Assembly: GCA_018292915.2 (NCBI GenBank)
Contig: JACVVK020000090.1
Span: 470,001-534,000, forward strand
Direction of reading: 5' to 3'
DNA length: 64,000 bases
From: Batillaria attramentaria
Taxonomy: Eukaryota > Mollusca > Gastropoda > Batillariidae
Under the pieces are notes generated by a model. It searched no databases. It had not been told where the DNA came from and saw only the letters and a list, made by a program, of their open reading frames with translations. The position numbers and the translations under genes are program-made. How positions within the stretch are numbered: position 1 is the first letter of the stretch; each line of letters opens with the position of its first letter. Positions 30,170 to 43,597 of this stretch are shown here, piece by piece.

Positions 30170-32799
30170 GGTAAAGATGGACTTTCTCCGTGGGGTCCGG
30201 TTTGACGCAAGGTGTAAGGCAGGCAAGAGCTCGGTGTGTCCAACTACAGGCATACTGCCTGCAGTATCATTCGCCTTTTTCAGCGTGGCTTCAAGCAGGT
30301 CCAGGTTTTCCTTGGTGGTAGTGCTCCAGGACACGGTGTGTGTCTTCTTCAAGGGTGGAGAGACGCTTTCGTAGATTGTACCAGTTTCTTCTCGTTGGGC
30401 ATCTTTCATGTTGGAGCTTGAGGTTCTCTGTTTGGTGCTAGAGTCTTCAGACTCTTTGCTCTTGCCAATCTCGGTGACTGGAGCAAATCTGGAGTTATCG
30501 GCCATAGGGCTAGGGGTTGTGGGTCTTGTATTCTCGTAGATTCTTCCCTTAGGTCCCGGGGATTTTCTTTTCTTCCTCTTGGAGTTGCAGGAAAAGATTC
30601 GAGTGTCTGAGTCATCAGTATCTGAACCGCTGGACAAAGAGGGCGCAGGACCATTATTAGGGACTTTGTCGGGAAGGTCGGAGTTTTTATTCGTTTCTCC
30701 CTTGCAAGCTTGGGGCGTTGGGGGTCTGTGCTTTCTTGCCGATTTTCTGAAGTTGGGGCTTGGAATTCCAAACTTCTTCTTCTGAGACTCCACCTCTTTG
30801 GATATAGGATCTGCGCTTTTATCGTCCGAGCTCCTGGCTTTGGGGCTTGGAGTTCGAGCCCGTGTGTTCGCATAGTCTTTGCTTTTCTGGTCCATGGTTG
30901 TTGGGTTGTCGGCGGATCTTGTGGTGTTAGGACTAGGGCTTCTGGACTTTGCGTGTTTCGAAGTTTTGTCTTTGGGAGCTGGGGCGCTGGCTTTGTTCTC
31001 AGATTCGGTGGACGTGACGTTCTTGTTTTTATAGTTCTCGTCTGTGAGCGTAGGGGTTTCGAGTTTTGTGGTCAAGTTTCCTGCGAGGTTTTGGGATGCT
31101 TGCGATATGGCCTTCTCTTTACTCTCTGTCCCTCCGTTCCCTGGGTTCAGGGTTTTCACCACCGTATCCTCAGCTGGTTTGCTGTTTGCAGTGGGGTCGC
31201 TTGGTCTGCTGCCAAACTTTCTGTCACTAAGATGAGTCGATAATCTGGTCTCATGATCCTCAGACGAGACTTTGGATTTGCTGCTGTCTGTTGGGCAGAC
31301 GTTTCCAGGCTTTGTGTTGTCAGAGTTTCCATCTCGCGATTTTACGTTTTGTTTGTCTCCAGTGGGTGGTTTTGGAGCTCTGCCTTTACCGGTTGAAGGT
31401 CTGGTTGTTTGACTCACAGTTGCTGATCGTGAATCTTCCTTGGTTTTGTCTTCCGGGCTCGGACTTTGGCGGTTCAAAGTTTCAGGATTCTGGTTTGATT
31501 CTTGTGGTGTTAGTCCCGCGTTTTCGAATCCCAGGCTAAGGTTTCTGTATCTTGGACTCTGGTGTCTGGCCTTTGGGTTCGATCTAACATCTTTGTTTTG
31601 GCCTGAATGGCTGGATCCGTCCTCTGAGGGTTGTTGTTTGTTCTCGTGTTTATTACTCCCCGGGTCCAATCCAGTCTTCTCTGTGGGTGATGTCACAGGT
31701 TTAGCTACATCAGTGGTAGTATACGGTGTTCCCGGTGACGTTGTGGGTGATATCCTGTGTGGAGGACTGTTGCAAAGAGCGCAAGAGATGCTGCGGCCAT
31801 GGTAGTGTGTGGTAGCGCCGGACCGTCGAGGCGGCGAGGGGAGCTGAGCGCCCATCTGTACACTCTCGTATGTGTGGTCATCGCCCAGTTCGGCCTTCTC
31901 GTAGTCAGTGACCAGAAACGGGTTGAAGCGAAGGGGAGACGGTGACGGACTAACCACATTACTCAAAGGACTGCTCGTCGGAACGTCTCCTCTTGCTTTT
32001 GGTCTTGGTGATGTTGGAGTCGCATATACTGGGCTGGTACTTGCTTCCAGGCTATCCCCTGAATTCTTACTGGCTGATGGTCTGATAGTGACATTCTGAT
32101 TGGATGATGCTCCAGTCAGCTTTTCCGTTTTAGTCTTGGGCGCCAGATTCTCGTATCGTGCATACAATGGGGGTGATGTCGGTGCAACTGGTTTGTTGCT
32201 GGGCGGTACCTGGTACCGATCCGTAAAGTCATACACATGCAGCGTTTCCGTAAGAGGAGTGACGGCAGGTTCAGCGCAGGATTTCTGACCGAATTTCATT
32301 TTCTGTGTCTTTGACCTCAGCCATGAGCACGCGTCCAGTTTCGCCGGGAAAGGCTGAGACAGAGCGTCCCAAGGACTGTGTATAGTGGTCTTTGTATCAC
32401 ACCTGTCTTTCTTCTCCGGGCTGCTGAGGTCGACCACGAAGAACGCATCATCAGGATCAGGTTTTGACCTTGGAGGTGGCGTTTCGTCCAGCGACAGATG
32501 AATCACCTCCTGATGTTGGTTCCCCAGAAGCTTCTCCGTACAGGCTTCTCCGCTACCGGTTAAATTCTCTTTCGGTATCCAAACGGAACGAGATTTCGAA
32601 CCTCTGCCACCGATCTTTGCTGACCCTTTATGCCCGTTTCTCGATTTGTCTACATCTTTGCTAGGTGATTTCGCGCTCTTTTGGGAGCTGTCGCTTGAGG
32701 GAGATACGCTCATGCCGGACAGTCGCCGGTTAAAGTTATAGTTGCTCTTCTCGCTGTTGTAATCATCGTCTTTGAATCTTCTGTTCCTGCATCCCTCAT
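30170..32799 (-). CDS. Receptor 2 exon: long cytoplasmic tail with Y-x-N-x motifs
   Basis: A 2630-nt exon, open throughout, from acceptor ATGTGCAG to ACC|GTGAGT. It begins DEGCRNRRFKDDDYNSE and is rich in Ser, Pro, Lys and Thr. Counted from the Met at 32713 it has YENL (187), YRNL (389), YKNK (561), YANT (614) and YENT (726), all Y-x-N-x, plus YESV at 282 and 781, YATP at 230 and YQVP at 167. Proline motifs such as RAPKPP and RPPTP could bind SH3 domains. It is predicted to be largely disordered. Confidence 0.88.
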
Positions 32800-33623
32800 C
32801 TGCACATAATGATAAGGAGAGAATACATGGACAACAGGTGTACTTGGATTTCGAAGAGTCAGCTTTGAAAAGGCACAGGCCCCAGTAGTGTAGTGGTTAG
32901 CACTTCGGACCATGGACCGGGAGACCCGAGTTCGAGTCCCAGCCGAGGCAAGCGGGATTTTTCCTACCTAGGTCGGCTCCTACCCAGAGCGGGTGTGCTA
33001 TGGGCCCAATGGGGAGGCTGTTGCCACACAGGCGAGTTTCACCCACTTCACGGGTGCGACTTTGGGGGTGCTTCCCTTGATATGACACGTCTTATGATGT
33101 GGATGATTACACGGCAGTTGCCGTAGTTGCCGGGCCTGGTTAATACCGGGATATTTATGACAGGAAGCGTGGAATGCGGCCCTGTCCCGCAGTCCCAAAC
33201 CAAACGGAACTCCATAGCATCATCTTTCCATCATGCTCATCTCTATCATCATGCATAATAAAAACTGCCCCAGCTTCCGAGTTTACCGAGGAATCCACCC
33301 ATTACCTGGGAGGAACACCACTGGAACTGGCAAAAGAGAGTTGGGGCAGCAAAAAAAAAAAAAAAAAAAAAAAAGAACCACCACCACCACCAACAACAAC
33401 AACAAAACCTTTGAAAAGGCGACGCGAGCTGCCAAACAGTATACGCGGTGAGTCCGAAAGGTGGCTAAAATGCTAAAGGTTTACAATATATTCCGACTTG
33501 TTGGAATGATCTCCCACTTTCGATCAGATATGCAGACACAAAACTTTCTTTCAAAACAAATTTGAAAACCCACCTCTTCACAGCCTTCAACCAATAACTG
33601 TTGCCACATCATCATCTTGCTGG

Positions 33624-33686
<63 letters not shown>

Positions 33687-36600
33687 CCAGGGGCAGCCCG
33701 TGTATGATGCTGCACATTATGTGTTTTTAGTTAAATGTATGTGTGGAGGCATGTTGTGTGTGTTTCTGGGTGAGTGAGTGTGTGTTCGTTGTAAGGCGCC
33801 CTGAGCTCCCGCGATTGGGAGGGCGTCCGTTAAGTACCCATTTTATTATTATTATTATTAGTATCATTTGTCTTTCGGTTTATTTACGCTCACAGGCCGT
33901 TCTTTCGATGGCCTCTATTCTCGCACGATTTAGACATAAGTATAGTTACTAACTTACAGTTTTCGAATATTCTGGCAGTCACTTCCTTTCTGAGAACTAA
34001 TGTCTTTCTTACGTAGCAGCCATAGTTCAAATGACATGAAAAAAAAAAATGTAAGCACCGGCCTCCGTAGTGTAGTGGTTAGCAGTTCGGACCATGGACC
34101 GGGAGACCCGGGTTCGAGTCCCCAGCCGTAGTTGCCGGGCCTGGTTAATGCCGGGATATTTATGACAGGGAGCGAGGAATGCGGCCCTGTCCCGCAGTCC
34201 CAAACCACACGGACCTCCATAGCATCATCATACCATCATCCTCATCTCCATCATCATGCATAATAAAAATTGTCCCTGCTTCCGAGTCCTCTGTGGATTC
34301 TACCCATTACCTGGGAGGAACACCACTGGAGCTGGCAAAGAGTTCGGGCAGCAAAAGGGAAAAAATGTAAGCAGCTGCAAGACTCCCCTTCCAGTCTCTG
34401 TCTGTGTGCGTCTGATTAATCCCCACTGGCACAGTGAGCTACATCTGGATATCCCGGCTGGGGCCAAATATTTGTGCTGGCTTTTTCATCGTTACCCCGT
34501 CTTTGATATCACCCGTATGTGGTGGAAAAGGACGTGAAACTCCCAAACACCCATCCTGGATATCTCCCTCATAAAATGTACATACAGGTACGACCAACAA
34601 AAAAAAAAAAAAAAAAAAAAGAGAGAGAGAGAGAGAGAAACCGAGAACTAGCGTGGGGCCAAATGCAGAATAAAACAGACCCATTCTGTGCTGCACTCAA
34701 CTGGGCTTACAAGGATACAGACTAAGACTCGCTACTCAAAAACGTGTTTTCAGCTGGGATTTAAAGAAAGGTCAATTAGAAGCATGACGACGGTCATGGG
34801 GAAAGGGATTTCCAGATGAGATGGGTTTACGGCTGATGGGTTTACGTCTAAGTATGTCTCAGGTGGTATAGTTCGCCCGCTAGGGGGTGCAAATGTATAC
34901 CAGTTACATGCAGGAGGAGCAAATGTACTCCAGCTCTCAACTCAGTAGGGCGATTGTATCCCGCCCTTCATTCCGGTCAGCTCTCGCGATGTTGCCGTGC
35001 TATTTTCACCGAAAGGCTCGTTGCCGGAAAGCGAAACGGTTACAAATTACGACAGACACTATACATGCAAATGTATCATCGCCATCTGTTGGCTGCATTC
35101 ATCTAATGCTTGATGTGAACGATGTTTCCGGTTCGCCACCCCTACAGTCTGGAACTCTCTGCCTATGGGGTTGAGACAACAACCATCTTTATCAGCCTTT
35201 AGATCTGCACTGAAAACCCACTTATTTCAACAGGCCTTCAGCTGATGTGTCTCTATGTATTGACTGACGTGTTGGTCTGTATGGTATGAATGTGTATGAG
35301 TGACGTGTGTTAGCGCAATGAGTCACTGTGTCTGAGAAGTGCGCTATATCAATGAAATTTATTATTATTATTATTATTATTAATGCTTTCGTTTAAGTTA
35401 CGAAGTTAGCTGTCATGTGACTTCAACTCCTGAGACCCAAATCCAGGATACATTAATTTGCACCCCGTCCCGTGCAGTTGGTGTACATTTGCTCGCCCTG
35501 CAAATGACTGGTATACATTTGCAATCCGTAACAGGCGAACTATACCCCAAATGAGCCTAAGCATGTCTCTGATTATGACTCACCCGCGTCCAGCACTGCC
35601 TGCTGACAGATCACTGAGACAACAGCAAGAACAATGACGAAGAGAACGACAAGGACGATGAGCCAGGCAAAGGCGTAGTTCATGGGTGACCCGTCGTTAT
35701 CCGAGTGACCGAGGAGCGAGGGACTGGCCCCGTCCTTCAGCTCCACCGTAAACCGAACGTCTGTACGGCCTTCGGGGTTAGTAAGGCGGAGTATGTAAAG
35801 GCCAGTCTCCTCTCTGAAACGTGATAATGACAATAATGATGATGATGATGATGATGATGATAATAATGATTTGTTTTGGAGCCCAATCTCCAGCTGGAGA
35901 TCTGGGCCCGTATGTAAAACTCGAGGTTTATTTAACCCATGGCTACGGGCCTAACCCAGACTAGGACAGAAGAAATCCCAAAACAAAATTACATAAAACA
36001 GGAAGCGAAGAAAGAAAGACAAAAATCCTTCTATAACGACATAGGCACCTTGCTGGAATGGACCCGCTTCCTGATTTAAAAAAAAAAAAAAAAAAAGAAA
36101 GAAAAAAAAAATCCAACACTAGAGCTAGTTTAGTTCGAGGTTAGACTCTAACCCGGGGCTAAACTCCTTAACCCCGACTTTTACATGCGAGCCCTGGGCG
36201 CCTTACAATAGCAGAGTTGGGTGGGTGGGTGTTTGGGGGTTTAACGTCCTTTTCCACCACATAGGGTGATATCAAAGACGGGGCAACGATGAAAAGGCCA
36301 GCACAAATATTTGGCCCCAGCGGGGATCGAACTCACGACCCGAGCATTAGAAGTTCAACGCTCTACCATTCGACCACCCCGGCTCCCCTTACAATAGCAG
36401 AACATTACATACACATTACATACATTACATACACACAGCCATACAACGCATTCTTACAAAACGTCACTATCGCTCAACATCCCGGCTGAATAGAAACGGA
36501 AACGGTAATGACTGCGAAGTGGTTACAAGTTAAGCAAATAAAAGCGACATAAAAGGGACAGAAACCACTTAACTTTGACAAAGGACGGCACAGGTCGACG

Positions 36601-39600
36601 TTTCGGCTTTCGCCTTCTTAAACAAATGGGACATAACTTCAACAAACAAACAAACAAAAGGTAACTCTGCGGACGTACTGACATACATACGAGAAAAAAA
36701 AAAAAAAACAGTGGGCGAGAAAAGGACCAGAAAAAATAGTAAAAATATCACAAAACCCATCCTTTGGTGACAAAATATTGCTGAAGCCAAATATTTGGCT
36801 TTTTCATCGTTGCCCCGTCTTTGATATCACTCGTATGTGGTGGAAAAGGACGTTAAACACCCAAACACCCACCCACCCCAGTATCGCTCAGTTGGTATAG
36901 TTCGCCCGTTAGGGGGTGCAAATGTATACCAGTCAATTCCGTCGACATTTCGCATAAAGTAAATTCGTAGAACGAAGTCAGCGGCCACGTGACTTCACCT
37001 CGCCAGACACCGGAGTACATTTGCACCCCCTCCCGCGTTGTGGGGATACAGTCGCCCCCGTTAGTGGAAGGCTGTTTATGCCGAAATATCGACGGAATTG
37101 ACTGGTATACATTTGCACCCCCTAACGGGCGAACTATACCATCTGAGCGTCACTATCATGAGGATATGAGCCAAGATAATTAAAAATCGATGATAATTAT
37201 ACTTCGGGCGTTTAACTTTGTTGTAGTCGTAGCGGTGGTTGTTCTTCTTGTCGTTGTCGTTGTTGCTGTTGTTGTATACACAGTCACAGGTACGAGGGCA
37301 TAATAAAGATGGCCAGACTTCTCTTTTTATGCTGCCCCAACTCCTCGCCAGATCCTGTGGTATTCCTCCCAGGTCATGGGTAGAATCCACGGAAGGCTTG
37401 GAGGCTGGGAAAGTTTTGAATGATGATGAGGATGAACTTTACATGATGATGAGCATGATGGCATGGTGATGCTACGGAGGTCCAGGTGGCCGCACATTCA
37501 GCACCTCCTGTCATAAACGTCTTGGCTTTAACGGAGAAAGGGAACTACATCACAAGGCGTTCCATAACAAGGGAAGCACCCCCGAAAGTCGCACCCGTGA
37601 AGCGGGTGATTCTCGGCTTTGTGGCAGTAGCCTCCCCACTGAAACCACAGCACGCCCGCTTGCTCGGCTGAAATTCGAACTCGGGTCTCACGGTCCACGG
37701 TCCGAAAAGCTAACCACTACACGACGGGTGCCGGTGGCAAACCATTTTAGATTTCCAGTTTCAGCTTTAGTCACTCCCTAACTCACCTGGTGATGTTCTT
37801 GGCGATGATGACGCATCTGGCGTTAGCGGGACTGTAATTTCGCACAGTGATTTCAGAGCAGACGGCCATCAGTTTGCCGCAGCACAGTTCCTTCCCTTTG
37901 CTAGGGTGCTCTTGCCGTTTCTGCCCGTGGAAGAGGATTTTCCAATACTGAATGGCCGGGTAGGAGATTACTGGAATCTCCAACTGACTGGGGAGTGACG
38001 GGTCGTAGACGAGTTTGGGCAGGTTCTCGTACTCCTCTGCGGCTCGAGGGCTGCCTGTAATCAAGCAGAGTGGTTCAGCACGTAGCGCATTTAATACTAG
38101 TACTAAGATAGGGTGGGCGGGTGTTTGGGAGTTTAACGTCCTTTTCCACCACATAAGGGTGATATCAAGGACGTGGCAACGAGAAAAAAAGGCCAGCACA
38201 AATATTTGGCCCCAGCCGGCGGGATTCGAACTCACGACCCGAGCATTGAGAGTCTAACGCTCTACCATTCTGCCACCCCGGCTCCCCTAGTACTAAGATA
38301 AGATAAGATAAGAATAACTTTATTAATCTCCTCAGGGAAATTTATGGTGTACAACTCTTGACATAAAAACAGAATTTCCATGTAATAATATGTAAAATAT
38401 CAACCATGCACCCATACGCACTCTTCACTCATACACCCATCACATACACTCATGGCAGAAATACTATAAATGATTGAGAACAACATGTCTTAAGAACTGA
38501 ATTTTATAGTTAAAAACAGAACTGTAATTCAAAAAGACAACACTACTACAGTCTACATGGAGATTTTATAAATCTCCATATAAAATCAATCATGCTTTAC
38601 ACACTCCTGTGCACATTCACACATCGCATGCGTACACACACTCAGCCATAGTCATACACTCTACACTTGCATAATTATCTCCACACCACTTATCACTAAT
38701 GGTAATAAGCTCATTAATATGGGCGCGGGGGAGCCGGGATAGCCGAATGGTACAGCGTTGGATTCTCAATGCTGGGATCGTGAGTTCGAATCGCAGCCGT
38801 GGCCAAATATTTGTACTGGCCTTTTTTTTTTTTTTTTTTCGTTGCCCCCGTCTTTGATATCACCCTTACGTGGTGGGTGGGTGGGGTGGGTGTTTGGGGT
38901 TTAACGTCCTTTTCCACCACATAGGGTGATATCAAAGACGGGGCAACGATGAAAAAGCCAGCACAAATATTTGACCCCAGCCGGGATCGAACTCACGACC
39001 CGAGCATTAGAAGTCCAACGCTCTACCATTCGACCACCCCGGCTCCCCACTTAGGTGGTGGAATAGGACGTTAAATTCATAAACAACCAACCAAACGACC
39101 TTAATATGGGCGCTTTATCCCAAATATTTAGCTCAAAGCGCCCCTTGCCGAACCCAACACGCACGCTCACGTGAATCACACGCATTCTCTCACACACTGG
39201 ACATGAACACATTGCAATCACGTGGTGCGAAGGGCCAGCTCAGCAATTTAAATTTCGGATTTATTTGAATTGCATGTATTTTTGAATTTTGTGGGCTGAA
39301 CATGTCCATTGTGGTACCGGGAACCGATTACAGGTTCTTTATCTGGGGCTGACTGGTTATCTCTACCAAATCGCATATTCATGTCAAAAATATGGAAGCA
39401 GGCAGATTCAGTAATCTGCTGTCCAGTTACCTGCAGTATGATCGCCTTGTTCCAGTTTAATGGATCCCGAAGCCAACAAAGAAAACGATGGAAACATAAT
39501 TACCAGTTCACAGAATATACCCTCAGTATGTTTCTCTTGTGAATAGTATTCTAGACCGGGTACAAATCTAACACGTTTGTCTGTTTATCGTGTTTGAAAC

Positions 39601-39828
39601 ACCTAATCGATGTCCGCTATTAAACGGCGTCATGAAAGATCTGTACCGAATGTGTGCTAGTTGTTAGTGATTTTGTTGTCACGAAAAAACTTGATTTTCG
39701 TCTTTGGTAGGGCAAAGTGCATGCCAGGGTTTCTAGACTGAAGCATTTTTAGGGGTGACTTTGACGCTTGTTTCTGATACTAATAGGGAATAAATAGGCA
39801 CTTTGAGGCTTCGTGTATTCTTTGCCCC

Positions 39829-39859
<31 letters not shown>

Positions 39860-40100
39860 CAGCCCATCTTTAACTTAGCGTGATCGACATACTCACAGGA
39901 GACTCTGAGCCTGGCTGTTGCTTCTTTGCTTTCTCCAACATTGTTGTGGGCTGTACACTTAAACACCACGACGTTACCACACTTCTTGCCCTTCACCACC
40001 TGTCTTACCTGAATCATCATCATCATCATCATCATCATCCATCCATCCATCCATCCATCCATCTTCGTCGTCGTCGTCATCATCATCATCATCATCATCC

Positions 40101-40159
<59 letters not shown>

Positions 40160-40364
40160 GTCGTCGTCGTAGTCGTCGTCGTCCATCATCATCATCATCA
40201 TCAATTAACAGTGGTTCGTTTATTATGAACTATGCGCATTTACGCACATACTAAATCACTGTGCACCAGTACATGTACACATATTATTAACTAAGCAGCT
40301 GCTAAACAATAGATAGAAAGGGATTCCCATGCCGACACCAACTTCACGCTTTTAGTTGAACGCT

Positions 40365-40437
<73 letters not shown>

Positions 40438-42687
40438 CACTAACCGACGAACCAACCCAGTTGTTCCACAAAATATTGAGAGTTCCCTGCCATAAGACTA
40501 GTCAGGGCCACCAATGCGTGTTCGTGGACTCTACATTCTGGCTCGATGAGAGGAGAAGGTCAACGACTATGCCAGAGCGTATACTATCAATTCATTCTCT
40601 CGAACTCGAACTTGCGGCCCATTTCAAGGAGGGGAGATTATGCACGGCTGACTACTAAGCACGTGCTTATAAATACACAAAACACGTAGCTACACGAACT
40701 TGTACATATAGAGAATAAAGCAGAAATACTAGACGCATATACAAACGTACGTACATCAAAAGCACAGGGCTGTACACACGGATCTATCATCTAAGATGTC
40801 ACCGGGCACCTTTCCACACTCTTCGCACTTCTGGTTTCGGAGTAATGGCCTTGTTGCCGATTCTCGTTATAGCGCGTGAACATGCGTGAACGTGCGCGAT
40901 TTTGGACCGAGACAAGGCTTGATAGACTCGGCATGTGGGCTACTCGAGTCACACACGATGCCGCATTATCATTGCGTTGCGATCGGCTGCCAAAATGGCT
41001 CGAGAAAATCAGATAAGCTGGAGAAATTCCCAGAGACGGTCTTACCTAATGGTGAGATCGTTCAGTTTGAGCCCTTTTCTTCAAAAGTTTCAAGAAATTT
41101 GTGGATAAAAGCGATTCGAAGGCAGAACGCCGACCCGTCTCGGTGGCCTAGCGTGTGCAGCCGCCATTTCGTCGGGAACAAGCGGACAAATTCTGTCCCG
41201 GTACCTACATTGTTTGAACACACTGCAATCGTTATGGAACCAAAAATCAAGATAGAAAGACTTTCATTTCCAAGCAAAAGTTCAGTTCGCACTGATAAAC
41301 AGCCAAAGTGCTTGAATAAAAATTAGTGGCAAGCCACAAGTCACAGCGGGTCGACTTGACCTTTACACCGCCTACCTCTCGGTTGAAGCGACTGCCGATC
41401 TGCTTCAAGGGCTAGAGTGATAAGCTGCGCTTTTGTGTAGCCACTTAAACGCACGCCCCTGTCTTTCAGATATTTTTTTCAGTTCAGGAACTTTCATTGA
41501 TTTAATTTTATCGCGAACATCTTCGCCGGTCGAAACGCTCACGTTGCTCGCCATCGCATGCGTAGCCCACCTCAGGTGGACTGTTCGCGTCTCCGGCGCT
41601 GGAGAGCACCCGACTCTTCGTAACCGGCAACAGCGGTATTACGAAATTTCTTCTAATTGCTTGACCTGGTCAAAATTTTGCGTGTGAGTTGAAACGTGAG
41701 CACAGCTCGCACCCCACTTGACTATCAATACAGACAGAACTAAGAGAGATGGTTCGTTCTGGCAGGCAGAGAACGCTCGAGACATGACAGCAAAGGTCCA
41801 TACCTCGACCAGGTCGCCGCGTTCCTTTGCATCAGATTGCGCATCTAGTCTCTCTTCATCCTGATAAAGTTCCACCTGTGGCCTTGTCGCTCCCTCTACT
41901 AGGCAGTCGATCACCATTTCAGCTTCTTCGTTCAAAGTCACTTCCTCCTTCTGTCCGTTCAGTGTGAATCTTTGAATCGAAGGGACGGCTGAAAGGAATC
42001 CAGGAAAAAAAAAAAACGACTGTTATCCCAATAGACGACACCACTCCCGACGCCAAAGCCCCGCCCCTTTACTCTGCCCTGTATTTGTAAAACACAGTAC
42101 GTCCATGACGTCATCCCAGCTGGGGGTCAAATGTTTTCTGCTGGCCTTTTTTTTCATCGTTGACCATTTACCAGTCTTTGATATCACCCATACGTGGTGG
42201 AAAAGGACGTTAAGCTCCCAGACATCCACCCCACACCCCCATGACGTCAGTTTATGGAAAAAATGGATGAATCCAGAATGAAAGAGTTTGGGCATAAAGA
42301 TCTTTCCAAAAATGACGTTAATGGACTTAACTGCTTTCTTTCCATGTTTCGGTCATGTCAAACTTCCCTCGTTGTAGTGTCTGGCAAGGAGGTTTTCCAG
42401 ACCATTAAGCCACGGCACGCAATTGGCTGAATTCTGGGGGCTCGGCCCTTTTGATTGACAGGAGTGGACTCGTCTATTCCTACCAAGTAAGGGGAGCCGG
42501 GGTGGTCGAATGGTAGAGCGTTGGACTTCTAATGCTCGGGTCGTGAGTTCGATCCCGGTTGGGGCCAAAATATTTGTGCTGGCTTTTTCATCGTTGCCCC
42601 GTCTTTGGTATCACCCAATGTGGTGGAAAAGGACGTTAAACCCCCAAACACCCACCCACCCCACCCTACCAAGTAAGTTTGGGGTTG

Positions 42688-42741
<54 letters not shown>

Positions 42742-42803
42742 CTCTCTCTCTCTTCGGGCTCTCTCTCTCTCTCTCTTCGGGCTCTCCCTCTCTCTCTCTC
42801 TTC

Positions 42804-42841
<38 letters not shown>

Positions 42842-43540
42842 GTGGTGGAAAAGGACGTTAAACTCCCAAACACCCACCCACCCACCCACCATCTCTCTCT
42901 TCGGGCCGAACTGTACACTGGATTTTCCTTTTGGTTTTCTCTTTTTCACCTTGGACTTCAATTGTTGCAGTAGCAGATCGTCGTTCCGCCCAGACGAGCT
43001 CACATTTAACGGTATGACGTCCTGTGCCGTGTGGTGTGAAGGTCAAGGGCAGACTGGACGTCCCCTGGGTTCCCGGGCGCGAGCCTCCGTGTTCCGTGTC
43101 CCAGACGAGCCAGCCCGGAGGCTTTCCGATGTTGTCCGTTGAGCACGTGCACGTCACGTTCGCCTCGGCCACAACGTTGTCCGGACAGTGGACGGTCGGT
43201 TCTGACGGTGGTTCTGAGGACAGTACAATCCGGTTCAGTTCCAATTCAGTTCAACTCAATGAAATTCAAGTCGATGCATTTCACCTTATTGTCCTTAACC
43301 CTTTCACTGCCAGACGTGTTTCGGTTCACTCACGGATAACATCTCTTCACGTCACTCTGCTGTAAACAGGAATCAAAACCTATACTGCATATAGAGAGAT
43401 TTTTCCCCAACAAGTGGGAAGTCTAGATTCACCATTTTTAACTAATTTTACAGTGGGGTTACTGGTGCGTTTCATGAAATCCTGCGACGGCGGCAGCGAA
43501 AGGGTTAAGGGGATATCTTATTTGGTGTGTTTGAATATAC

Positions 43541-43597
<57 letters not shown>

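Noticed and set aside
30710..31243. Plus-strand open frame of 177 codons opposite the receptor tail exon
   Set aside because: Antisense shadow of the long low-complexity coding exon.
32879..32945. tRNA gene
   Set aside because: Head of SINE-2 with body and direct repeats. No intact cloverleaf.
39974..40204. Poly-Met/poly-Asp/poly-His frames
   Set aside because: Translations of the (ATC)n array next to exon 39897-40008.
42491..42563. tRNA-Arg gene
   Set aside because: The tRNA-like segment is the head of SINE-1: mismatched arms, attached SINE body and a target duplication.
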